A stretch of DNA of 64,000 nucleotides from Hexactinellida sp. DTS-2022. Lineage: Eukaryota; Porifera; Hexactinellida. The position numbers were made by a program, and so were the translations under genes. Below are positions 44,940 to 55,480 of the stretch, piece by piece. The stretch is from positions 2,852,001 to 2,916,000 of the forward strand of contig JAPNXP010000002.1 of NCBI GenBank assembly GCA_028753945.1, written 5' to 3'. Numbering within the stretch: position 1 is the first letter of the stretch; every line of letters starts with the position of its first letter. The notes beneath the pieces are model-generated. The model was not told the DNA's origin, ran no database searches, and saw nothing but the letters and a program-made list of their open reading frames with translations.

Positions 44940-45656
44940 CATTTTTCTAATTTGCTGATGATATTAATTAGCCTTTATTTTCGTTTTGAAGTTAGGTATT
45001 TGATTTTCACATATATGATAGAAGACATTATAGCTCTATCGAAACTGAAAACGAAATCTAATTATCTTTTATGAATTCGATGTACGGGGCGTGCAGTTTT
45101 ATGGTAATACAAAATTCCCATAGGGGGATTTCTTCAGACTCAACCTGATAAGTGTGTGGTTTGCAACATCATTATTAGATAAAGAAAATTCTGTGCGATA
45201 TATCACATTGATCGTCGTTATGGGCGGTTGGTGGCCTGTTTAGAATTTTAATTTGACCTAAATATAAAAAATGGCGACCTTTTGAACACAAAAAATGATT
45301 AAAAAGGTCATGTTTTTATGCGATATCTTTGATAAAATGTTTGAAAAAATACATTCGGAGTCAAAATTCAAAATTGTAAACCGACTACCACACCGTACGC
45401 TTATAATTTTTATATATTGATTCTGATAACAAACATTGATGGCCGCATTGCCAAACTACCGTCTAATATTGACCACCAATTTTGGAAATCGCCCTATGGG
45501 AGATTTGTATAATCTAAATTTTGAAACCGACAAAAAATTGAAAGTATAATAGATAGAGACATTTTCTTTTTGGTTTATTGCTTTGTAACGTTTGGGATCT
45601 ATTTCTCACATTTACAGATGAATACAAGAACTTTCATTCACCTGGGTAATTTAATC
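44940..45656. mobile_element. TTAA element family F1, copy D
   Basis: From about 44985 matches F1 (TTCGTTTTGAAGTTAGG ... GGGTAATTTAATC) and ends at TTAA 45657-45660. The first 45 bases are altered. The terminal TTAA is shared with the T3 element that follows. Confidence 0.8.
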
Positions 45657-45660
45657 TTAA

Positions 45661-46358
45661 GGTTCAGGTATCCTCTAGAGTACTTCTACCATAAATATTT
45701 ACCCGAATGAATGAATTTTTTACAGCGGATTTACTTAATCCTCAGGATTCCAAAAATACAATAATATTGGCAAATAAACTAATAGAGGAAAAAACTTTTT
45801 TTAAATTTTACCATTTTTGCGGAATAGATCAATCAGAAAAGATAAACAATACCAAGAATATTATTGATAAAATGTGTTTAGCTGGATGTAATATAACTTT
45901 TGAGTACAGGAATTGTGAATATCTACATTTTTCTGGATTTCAAATACTTTTATGTGATGTCGATTTTCAAATGAAGATTTTCCTTATCCAAAATCCAAAA
46001 AACAGATGAACTATTCATATTAGGGTAAATCGCAGGACTGAAAAGTTGTATCTTTACGAGATCTCTCCGAAACCATTGAGTTTTTGATTCTACGACCAAA
46101 ATTGACAAAATGACTTCTTCCGCAATTCTGAAAATGTTAGTTTTGAGATAGCGGCTTTTGAAAAAAAAATTTACAGCAATTATTCCTAAATTGAGGTGAC
46201 CTAAGTGTGTCAAACTGGAAAAATAATAGGAATCTTTCTTAGAAATCTCTTGAGAGTACTCATTGGTTTCAATACAATCCCAAAATGCAATAAAAGAGAA
46301 ATAGACAATGATTTGGATTTTATCTAAATATTTGAAATTTGTAGAGTATACCTGAACT
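45661..46358. mobile_element. TTAA element family T3, copy 2, 698 bp, reversed
   Basis: Begins GGTTCAGGTATCCTCTAGAG and ends GTAGAGTATACCTGAACT; TTAA at 45657-45660 and 46359-46362. It is the reverse complement of 25864-26560 apart from substitutions. The frames of 100 and 181 codons over it are opposite-strand chance frames. Confidence 0.88.
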
Positions 46359-46489
46359 TTAAGGAAATCTCTCCGACCAACTAGGTAATAAATAGAGGTT
46401 AACTTATCTTTCAAGTGCTGTAGATAGTTGACCCCAAACTTCTCTCTCTCTTGACTCTCGGATCTCAAGCTTAGTTGTCGTGTTTGGTT

Positions 46490-47760
46490 CATCAAGTCTT
46501 CATCAATGCATCGTATGACAAGCGATACCGTTTGTTAGGTTAGGATGAGTAATATGGTGGGCAGCCAGGCAGTAAACTTGGTAAAGCACCTTCCTTCAGG
46601 TTTGGCTTCGCCCGCGGTATTTCAGTAAAGTACCATCTCAGTTGGAATTTTGAAAGTGTAGTCTATGTGTTCTTTCTCAAAATGGTTAAGGAGTCACAGA
46701 GTTAAATATGGCCAGTTTCAATAGAAGGTCACGACAAAGTTAATCAGAACACTCCAAATTTTATATCAGCATGACTGGAAGCACATAAAAAGTCATCAAA
46801 AAAATTTCTAGAAGATTCTGAAGTATATTCTTGTCAGGATGGATCAAAATGTCGTAAATCCAATACCTGCAGGAGTGCAGGGCCAGCAGGGGGAAGAAAA
46901 TGAAGCATCAGCTATAAATCCGTCAAATTCAATCGAATTGCAAGTAAATTTTGATTTTGACCTATTAGAATGACTATAAACTGTTGAGATAATAAAATTC
47001 ATATTTCAGCAAATTTTAATTTCTTTGACCATATATGGTCATATGGATGCGTCACTTTTGATGACGGAGCAATTAATTATCTCACGAATGAGTAGTCGTT
47101 GCGACTAGCTCTAACCATGTAACGATGTCAATCAATCAATACAAATTCACTGGGCAACAAATTGGGACTACATACCATGTAGTTTACATTCTATGATTTT
47201 GTTTACCATATATGGATGTGTCATGTGGCACAATTTAATGACGTAAGCAAAAATAAAATCTTCGTTAGAGCTTAGTTCTAACTTCCGGACACCAACAGCG
47301 GCAGATTTTAGACTTCTTTACCAGGATTATGATTATATAACAAAGGTATATTTAAACCCGTTATAAATGTCCGGTGCCACGTGGTTTAGTGTCCTTTTGT
47401 CCGAGTTTCAGACGGATTTTGCGACGTTTTGTACTTTCCTGACAAGAATATACATTAGAATCTTCTAGTAAATTTTTTGATGACTTTTTATCTGCTTCCA
47501 GTCATGCTGATATATAATTTGGAGTGTTCTGATTAACTTTGTAAAGACGTTCTTTAGAAACTGGCCATATTTAACTTCCTGACTCCTTAATACATACATA
47601 GACCACCTTCAGGTCATCGATATTCTCGCGACGAAGAACGCATGTCCAGGCATGATTCAGGGTTGGTGGATTTTGAGGAACTTGAAAACAGCAACATGGT
47701 CATCGGGGTTGTAGTTGCTCTTGCATCCGGAATAGAACATGAGTTGGACATGAATAGCAG
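46490..47760 (-). pseudogene. THAP-domain relic split by a TTAA element
   Basis: On the minus strand, 47760-47591 reads (Y)-S-G-C-K-S-N-Y, A-V-F-K-F-L and, in another frame, H-A-W-T-C-V-L-R-R-E-N-I-D-D-L-K. After the element (47586-46690), 46685-46490 reads H-F-E-K-E-H-I-D-Y, then in a shifted frame T-E-I-P-R-A-K-P-N-L-K-E-G-A and L-L-P-G-C-P. These blocks follow in the order of the intact THAP exon at 62539-63222. With the element and one TTAA removed, the C-x2-H of the zinc module is rejoined across the site. Two frameshifts and a stop make it dead regardless. Confidence 0.85.
46690..47586. mobile_element. TTAA element family T7, 897 bp
   Basis: Left end GGAGTCACAGAGTTAAATAT, right end ATATTTAACTTCCTGACTCC, inverted over about 150 bp (46690-46838 against 47443-47586) with mismatches. 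TTAA at 46686-46689 and 47587-47590. It holds two CCATATATGG palindromes (47029, 47206). No transposase. A relative without its left end is at 36473-37087. Confidence 0.92.
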
Positions 47761-48012
47761 CTAATATGATTATAACTCCAAAGCGAAATTAAAAGGAAGA
47801 GATTTACGGCAATAGAAGAGTTTGGAATAAAAATCTGATCCTTAGTTGTATATATTTCAAGAATATTTCTAATTAATGTGGTTGATCATTATTATTATTT
47901 TTGAAATTAAATATTCTGGTTGGATAAATATTACGATTTTCTCCTTCATTCTTGGTCCACATTTTCTAGGTTACTGTTAGGCTATATATAGAATAGGGCC
48001 CCAGTAGGCTAT
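47761..48012. other. Unassigned DNA
   Basis: AT-rich, no gene recognised. Confidence 0.3.
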
Positions 48013-48339
48013 GCCATATCCAGGGAATGAAAGGTTCACGAACGGACTGAATTGACGCAATTCAGTTCATCTCAAATTGACGCACGTTCAGTTCGTTCAA
48101 GTTCACCTCCTAACTTCAGCTCCACCAGCGTTCGTTCAGTTCGTTCACGGGCTAACCCGCGTTCGTTCAATCCGTTCAATCCGTTCAATTAAGTTCGTTC
48201 AGTTCGTTCAGTTCGTTCAGTTCGTTCATTCCGTTCAATTCTTTTAGTTCAGTTCGTTCAGTGTACAGTGAATAAGTCGAACTATTCCGTTTATGATAGA
48301 CTGTTCGATCTTCCAAGCTGTTATTGAAGTTCAGGTTAA

Positions 48340-49827
48340 GGTTAAATTACGGCAGATTCATGTAAAAAAACACATAAATTTCGTTTTGAAGTAAGATGTT
48401 TAATTTTCACATATATAATAGAAGACATTATAGCTATATCGAAACTGAAAACGAAATGGAATTATTTTGAATAAATTCGATTTTATGGGGCGTGCAGTTT
48501 TATGGTAATACAAAAGTCCCATAGGGGGATTTCTTCAGACTCCACCTGATAAGTGTGTCGATCTCAAGATCATTATTAGCTAAAGACATATTATGTGCGA
48601 TATATCACATAGATCATCGTTATATGCTGTAGGTGACTGGTTTAGAATTTTGATTTGACCTAAATAAAAAAAGTTGCGACCTTTTGAACTAAAGAAATCA
48701 TTAAAAAGGTCATGTTTTTTATGAGATATTTGATAAAATGTTTGAAAAATAATTTCAGAGTCATAATTCAAAAATGTAAACCGACTACCAACTCCGTACG
48801 CTTATAATCTTTCAATATTGATTCTGATAACAAACATTGATGGCCGCATTGCCAAATTACACTATAATATCGACCACCACTTTTTGAAATCGCCCTATGG
48901 GAGATTTGTATTAGCCAAATATTGAAACCGACAAAAAATAAAAGTATAATATATTGAGACATTTTCTTTTTTGTTTATTGCTTTGTATCGTACCTTGATC
49001 TATTTCTAACAATTACAGATTAAGGGGGACACTTGGTGAATTTTCAACATTCGAATTTGAGAAAGTTGAAATAGCCATTAATTTGCTCTATACCTATCTA
49101 GTAAATATCCATAATACTAGAAGTTGCGAATTCATATATCCTCGGTTATAGCTTAATCAAATTTCTATACTATACTGATCCATACTAGCCAGGAAAAGTG
49201 AATTCACTATCTAAAATTATTTTTTCGAATAGTAACCTCAATTATGAAATGTTCCTTACTCTATTTAGCTCTAGATGTAGGAAATACAATTTTGATTTCA
49301 TAAGTAAATATTTCCAAATTTTATTTTTATTAATTTTTGTGAAAATTTGTCTTATTTTTGTACTAAAAAAATTATTTCTCAATAAAATTCGATAATAATT
49401 GAAATTATTTTTCCTACATCTAGTAGTGCTCGTTCTAACACACCTTTTTTACAATGTATGTTCGTTCCAAAAATTTTGAATTTTTAGGATATAATATTTG
49501 GCGCAAAGTGTCTTAAAATAAAATTATATTTTTTTAGTTGTTTTCTGAATAATTCAGAATAATCAAAATCAACAACAATTGTTGTAGAATTTTTTTTTTA
49601 AATAATTTAAATTTTTTTTTAATTTTTTTAATTTTTTCCCAAAAGTGACCTCAAAGGTGAAATTTTTCGAAATTTTTTTCGGATTCGATTTCTTGACATA
49701 TTTTCGGACTTGATCTATTGTATATTGAAAATTGAAATATTTATTCCTTTTCACTGCGAGGTACCCTGAAATTCACCAAGTGTTCCCCTTAATACAAGAG
49801 ATTTCATTCCCGTGGGGTAATTTAACC
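48340..49827. mobile_element. TTAA element family F1, copy E, middle layer
   Basis: Starts GGTTAAATTACGGCAG, ends GGGGTAATTTAACC, TTAA at 48336-48339 and 49828-49831. With the T6 element and one TTAA taken out (769 bp) 719 bp remain, matching complete F1 copies of 718-720 bp. Confidence 0.95.
49024..49788. mobile_element. TTAA element family T6, innermost layer, 765 bp
   Basis: Ends GGGGGACACTTGGTGAATTT and AAATTCACCAAGTGTTCCCC, TTAA at 49020-49023 and 49789-49792. Uninterrupted F1 copies read ACAGATTAATACAAGA at this spot (29231-29246), i.e. the empty site. The interior is very AT-rich with homopolymer runs; no gene. Confidence 0.95.
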
Positions 49828-50151
49828 TTAAGAAGCTAGAATCTAAGCTAAGAGACATGAGTCCACTTGGGATGTCCGGAGTTAGCACTTTTGCAGTCAC
49901 CTATTATATTTAATGGATCCATATTCATAATTTATCTTTATTCAGTTTAGTTCGTTCAGTTCAATTCGTTCAATCCGTTCAATCCGTTCAATCCGTTGAA
50001 TTCAGTTCGTTCAGTTCGTTCAATTGCCGTTCGGAGACCGTTGGCGTACGTTCAGTTCGTTCACCGTGAATCCCTTAAAAGCCCTGCGTTCAGTTCGTTC
50101 AGATCAAGTTCAATAAGTTCGTTCTTGATCCTTTCATTCCCTGGCCATATC

Positions 50152-50492
50152 TCATTTCGTCAGATTAAGAACAATCATTTCTTCCGTATTTTCAGGGCGC
50201 TCTTGACCCACGCAGAAGTCCAATGGTTTGCGCTTACTCCATTTGCCTACGAATACTGAATTTTCAATAATTAAATCCATAACTAAAAACGGTTTTCAGT
50301 ATATCCAAATTGAACTATCTACGGGACAAAGATTCAAGTATTTATTTAGATAAATCGAAGATGCAGAATTTCTGGAAATACTGTTGTCTTGTTTTTCATA
50401 AGTGGTATCATATTTCATGTACCGGAGTATAAAATGAAGTCAAATTTCAATAGTTGTTTTACAAACCATGATTGAACGTTGCTTAGTTTTAA
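50152..50492. other. Unassigned DNA with GC-richer patch
   Basis: A CAGGGCGCTCTTGACCCACG patch lies at 50195. No gene recognised. Confidence 0.3.
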
Positions 50493-51176
50493 CCGTAGAC
50501 TGCCGGAGTGATTTTCAGGAAGATAGCATACCCTGTATTTCTTTGTGTAAAATATTTAGAACCTATTAATTTGAAATCCAACAAGAGCACAATAATATCT
50601 CAACATGCTAGAATTTTTGTGGAAGTTTACTAGAGGATTTCGACAAAAAGTGATGACATATACTTTCTTATAAATCGATATAACGCCGTTAACATGTATC
50701 TAATCCTATGATTCTAAACTTGAACAATGACGACTATCTTATTAGTAATCAGATCTCAAAAATTGAACAAATCCGATTCACTTAACGAAAGTAACATCAT
50801 TTTAAAAAAATCGACAAATTTGTCTTTGATGAACCATGGATATCGAAAAAATACATATATTTGAGTTATATATAACACAACTCTGTATTAGTCAAACCAA
50901 ATATACTAAATAGCTATTATTTAGTATAATATCTTATTTCGTATATTTCTAAGGTGAAATTATAAAATTTAGGATTTACAAAAGCAAGTGGCAGGCAAGT
51001 GGAGCAGTTCACCTTTATGCCACGTCATCATAACAATTTCTGAAAATTTTGATTTTTTGATTGAAATCGATAGAGAAGTACAAAACAATGTCTAAAGCAG
51101 AATTTTCTTGAAATTTGAATTATTTGATCGACCTGTTTTCCTCCTGTTACAACGTTATCAGTTAGGCAGTCTACAG
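50493..51176. mobile_element. TTAA element family X, copy 1, 684 bp
   Basis: Left end CCGTAGACTGCCGGAGTGAT, right end AGGCAGTCTACAG; TTAA at 50489-50492 and 51177-51180. The inverted ends match over about 12 bp. It carries GCAAGTGGCAGGCAAGTGGA and CCACGTCATCATAA. Its right TTAA is also the start of the F1 copy that follows. Confidence 0.88.
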
Positions 51177-52904
51177 TTAAATAACCCAGGTGAATGAAAG
51201 TTCTTGTATTAATCTGTAATTGTGAGAAATAAATCCTTATACGATACCAGGGACTTCTTTAATATAGGGACTGTAAACTTCGTTTTACGGTAAAATTAGC
51301 GTTGGCCTAAAACAGTATTGTTACTTATTGATATCCCGTAATCCGCTAATGCTAGACACAGGAAATGTATTATTGTCGTATAGGAAGTCATATTTTGGGA
51401 TTCCAACGGTCATATTGGTTTATCGAAAATATTTGTGGAATGTTAGTTATGCGATTTTCACACCCTTCCATATATGGTAATATTGTTAAAATCTCGAGAT
51501 TACTTAACGGTATTCCTTATAGGAAACTGTAAATTCACTATAGAACATGTCTATGGATGCTCTGAATACTTCTAAGTATTCTCAAAACTTGCTCTGCCTA
51601 AATATGACTAAGATTCAACACATTTCAACGCATATTGAATTGTTTTGTCTTGATATAGATTCTTTTAGATTACGACTATGAGCTCCTATTCAATATAACA
51701 TAGACACGTCAAAGTTTCCTGAACAATTAGAGCTGTTCTAGAATGTTCTCTAGTCGATTTCAACTCTATAAAAGCCTAATCTTTCGAGGCGACGATTGCG
51801 ATTTTTTATTTTTGACTTCGATGACCCCGAAATATTGAGGTGTGCGACTTGAGTCAGATTTTTTGAATATTTAATATCATTTACCAATTGATTGGCTATT
51901 ACTAATTGTAATTTGATGTATTTGGCTAATCGCAAAGGTCCAGGCTTTTTGGTTTGGGGTATATTAAGTGGAAAAAAAAAATCAGACCGCAATCTTTGTA
52001 ATCTTCCTCAGGAATCTTAGTAGTTGCACCCCTCCGCCGGAATTTTCATCATATTGTGAAAACGACCAAATTGGATCCCCAAACGTTTCAATATACGAAA
52101 CAGTAATCGATAATTATACCTTCAAACTTTAAATGGATTATTGATGTTACTAGGCAGTTAGAGCAAAGCTCTAGCTTATATTTTAATTTCAAGGATTATG
52201 GTCAGATCACTGAAATGACACCTCCATATATGGGCATGTGAAATTATATTCTAGTAACCATTTGGAAAATAGTCTCATTTGTACTTCTAATGAATATGTA
52301 ATGGGTTATTGATGTGAATAGAAGTTTAGAGCTAAGCTCTAATGTTTATACTTTAGGAAAGAAGAAATTTGCTGTGTCATCAAAATTGGGCACATTACAT
52401 GACCATATAGGGATCATTTTGAAAACGGAGGGTGTTAGGGTCCCAAAATGTATTATGAACGTATAGGAAGTCGGGTATTGCGAGCATTTTGAGACGTAAA
52501 TGTTGATGCTAGCTGCTCGGGTGCCTGAGATAGAAAATGGACAAGAAAACGTACCCTCGAATGAGATTATAGACTATAAATGTTTAGATTTTCACTTTTT
52601 GCGAATTTTTTTTGATCAATTGTTGTTTATTTTCGTCATTGATTGCTAGGATAGAGTAATGATACCACCAATCTTACCATTGTTGGGGAATACAGTACTG
52701 ATATTAGTTCAAAGTGGAGAAACCAGTGATACGCTGTACAAAATAGCTCATAACTCAGAAAATACGCTTGGACGTGGCTCAAAACCAAATACAAACGTTA
52801 GTTATGGTCCTTCGGTAGTGTTTGGTGCAAAAAAAAAAAAAAAAAAAGTTGTCTTTTGGAGCGAAATTTCCGGTTTTTCCCCATAGTGGGACACCGTTAA
52901 CTAT

Positions 52905-53275
52905 ATACATGTGAAATGTATCATTTTCGTACAGGAAATCATATTTTGGGAGTCCAACGGTCATATTGGTTTATCGAAAATATTTGTGGAATGAAAGTTA
53001 TGCGATTCAGGCACCTTTCCATATATGGTAATATTGGTAAAATCTCGAGATTAGTTAGTTTTATACATATGAAATTTATTATATTATTGGCGAATGGGAA
53101 ATGGGAATTCATATTCAGGGACTCTGTAGATCACATTGGTTTACCTAAGGCGTTCCCCTTAGACTATATTATTATTTTGGCACTCTCCACAGGAGGATTG
53201 CCCCCACCCTGTTTTGTAGTTTAGCTAATACTTACATATCTGATATCTGTCATTATGTTGTTTATTAAAAAAACA
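52905..53275. repeat. Repeat Y, copy in direct orientation
   Basis: From GTGAAATGTATCATTTTCGT to GTTTATTAAA it matches 28425-28550 joined to 29277-29505. The insertion site reads TATTGGTAAAATCTCGAG, so TTAA has become GTAA. The 102-codon plus frame over it is chance. Confidence 0.8.
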
Positions 53276-53753
53276 AGGCTGGATTGGTTAACCGGTTAAC
53301 CGTTGCTGACATCGGTTAACGGTTAGAGATTTTATCAACCAGTTAGCCGGTCTATTGAACAACATCAGAGTTATTGGGAAATTAATGTATAAAGTATTAA
53401 AATTTTTTGAATTTTATCAGAATATGTAGTCCTAAATCGATTTCTCATCACCACTTAATAAATTTTATTGGACAACATTGATTTAAATATAGATTTGAAA
53501 GAAATTTATCAAGATTTTTTAACAAACACATAATGACAGATATCTGATAGGTAAGAATTAGCTAAACTACAAAACAGGGTCGGGGAAATCCTCCTGTGAA
53601 GAGTGCCAAAATAATAATATAGGCTAAGGGGAACGCCTTAGGTAAATCAATGTGATCTACTGAGTCCCTAGATATGAATTCCCATTTCCCATTCGCCAAT
53701 AATTAAGTTCATATGAATAAAACTACTAATCTCGAGATTTTAACCGTAGACTG

Positions 53754-54423
53754 CCTAATCGCCACAGTGTGGCAGTGCCAACAAACGTAGAAAATAAACT
53801 CCATATTTTAAAAGATTTCCGATTTAAACATGTTTTTATATACTCTATCGATTTCGAACATAAAAAAGTATTTTTGAAATTTCAAGATGATGACATAGCA
53901 TAAAAGTGTCATCTGCCACCTGAATGCCACCTCAATTAGAAATAATAAATGCAAACTTTGGCTGTGCAAAACATGTTAGTTATAAAATTCAATGTAAAGA
54001 CCCATTTTTGAATGTTTTACTAGTATATTTATAGAGTTGACGGGCATAATTGAATTTTCTTACATTTTTTCTTCATCCATGGTTCAAAAATGCAAACTTT
54101 AGTAGTTTTAATATTTTGATGTAGATTTAGTTGTATGCGTCGGAATCGTTTGAGATATGTAATCCAAAATGAAATATTATGGCTCCACATGATTTGGTTT
54201 TCAAAGTAAGACTAACTTCCTTTATTCTCTGGATATTTCGTTTTAATGAAAAATTGTTTGTCACCATTTTTTGACAAACATCTTGAACAAAATATTGCAA
54301 AAAATTGTAAATGTTGACAAAATATGAATGTCTTGATGACTTTTGAATATATAAGTTCATTCTTTAGATTCAAAAGAATTGTAGTAATTAGAAATTCATG
54401 AAAAAGCTTTCGTCAGTATTCAG
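53754..54423. mobile_element. TTAA element family X, copy 4, 670 bp, reversed, inside repeat Y
   Basis: TTAA at 53750-53753 and 54424-54427. Outside lie, on the left, the inverted CTAATCTCGAGATT and, on the right, the inverted CAATATTATCATATATGG of repeat Y. The same Y site is used by F1 copy A at 28551. X-type words (GACATAGCATAAAAGTG, inverted) are kept. Confidence 0.82.
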
Positions 54424-54427
54424 TTAA

Positions 54428-54700
54428 CAATATTATCATATATGGAAAGGTGTGAAAATCGCATAACATACATTCCACAAATATTTTCGATAAACCAATA
54501 TGACCGTTGAACTCCCAAAATATGATTTCCTGTACGAAAATGATACATTTCATATGTATATAGTTAAGTAATCTCGAGATTTTAACAATATTACCATATT
54601 TGGAAGGGTGTGAAAATCGCATAACTTACAATCCACAAATATTTTCGATAAACCAATATGACAGTTGGACTCCCAAAATATGGCTTCCTATGCGACAATA
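54428..54700. repeat. Repeat Y, inverted, two partial copies head to tail
   Basis: ATGGAAAGGTGTGAAAATCG occurs at about 54442 and GGAAGGGTGTGAAAATCGC at about 54601; the second is preceded by an empty site ATCTCGAGATTTTAACAATA (54571-54590). Confidence 0.8.
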
Positions 54701-55480
54701 ATACATTTCCTGAGTCTAGCATTAGCGGATTACGGGATTTCAATAAGTAACAATACTGTTTTAGGCCTACGCTAATTTACCGTAAAACGAAGTTTACAGT
54801 CCCTATATTAAAGAAGTCCCTGACGATACAAAGCAATAAACCAAAAAGAAAATGTCTCTATCTATTATACTTTTTATTTTTTGCCGGTTTCAAGATTTGG
54901 CTAATACAAATCTCCCATAGTGCGATTTCCAAAAGTGGTGGTCGATAATATTCGGTATTTTGGGAATGCGGCCATCAATATTTGTTATAAAAATCAATAT
55001 TTAAAGTTTATAAGCGTACGGAGTTGTTAGCCGGTTTACATTTTTGAATTGTGACTCCGAATTTATTTTTTCAAACATTTTATCAAATATCGCATAATAA
55101 CATGACCTTTTTAATCAATTTTTGAGTTCATAAGGTCGCATTTTGTTTATTTAGGTCAAATCAAAATTCTAAACCGCCCACCAAACGCCCATAACGATGA
55201 TCTATGTGATATTCGCACAGAATATGTCTTTAGCTAATAATGATCTTGCAAACCAACTACTCTTCAGGTTTAGTCTGAAGAAATCTTCCTATGGAACTTT
55301 TGTATTACCATAAAACTGCCCACCCCATAAAATCAAATTTATAAAAGATAATTCGATTTCGTTTTCAGTTTCGATATATGTAGCTACAGTGTCTTCTATC
55401 ATATATGTGAAAATCAAACACCTAACTTCAAAACGAAATTTAAAAATTTTTTGCACGAATCTGCCGTAATTTAACCTTAA

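Larger units (their letters stand above)
48021..50143. mobile_element. hAT-like element, outer layer of three-layer nest, TSD GCCATATC
   Basis: Ends CAGGGAATGAAAGG and CCTTTCATTCCCTG, with GCCATATC perfect at 48013-48020 and 50144-50151. Subterminal parts are dense in GTTCGTTCA and CCGTTCAAT words (48060-48270, 49935-50130). F1 copy E (48340-49827) lies inside. Without it the element is about 630 bp and non-coding; the 87-codon frame at 49996-50259 crosses its right end. Confidence 0.95.
51248..54822. mobile_element. hAT-like element, 3575 bp, with long inverted ends
   Basis: Left end CAGGGACTTCTTTAATATAG, right end the inverse CTATATTAAAGAAGTCCCTG; the inverted match continues for more than 200 bp, through AACTTCGTTTTACGGTAAA and the Y sequence. 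ACGATAC flanks both sides (51241-51247, 54823-54829), one base short of the usual 8. The interior is a collection of Y and X repeats, a Z-type stretch (52140-52560), a GGTTAACCGGTTAACCG patch at 53288 and an A tract of about 18 at 52829. No transposase frame was recognised, so it is non-autonomous or gutted. Confidence 0.82.
51177..55476. mobile_element. TTAA element family F1, copy F, split by 3.6-kb element
   Basis: Reversed F1: left part 51177-51247 (AACCCAGGTGAATGAAAG ...), right part 54830-55476 ending in CTGCCGTAATTTAACC with TTAA at 55477-55480. Removing the inner element with one 7-bp duplication leaves 718 bases, the F1 length. The outermost GG at the left is lost. Confidence 0.88.

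Noticed and set aside
45950-46495. 181-codon minus-strand frame
   Set aside because: It covers most of the reversed T3 element; the other T3 copy has only shorter frames there, and no protein motif is visible.
53281-53350. GGTTAACCGGTTAACCG patch as a transposon end
   Set aside because: It resembles known repeat ends, but no inverted partner or target duplication could be found, so it is mentioned only as part of the larger element.
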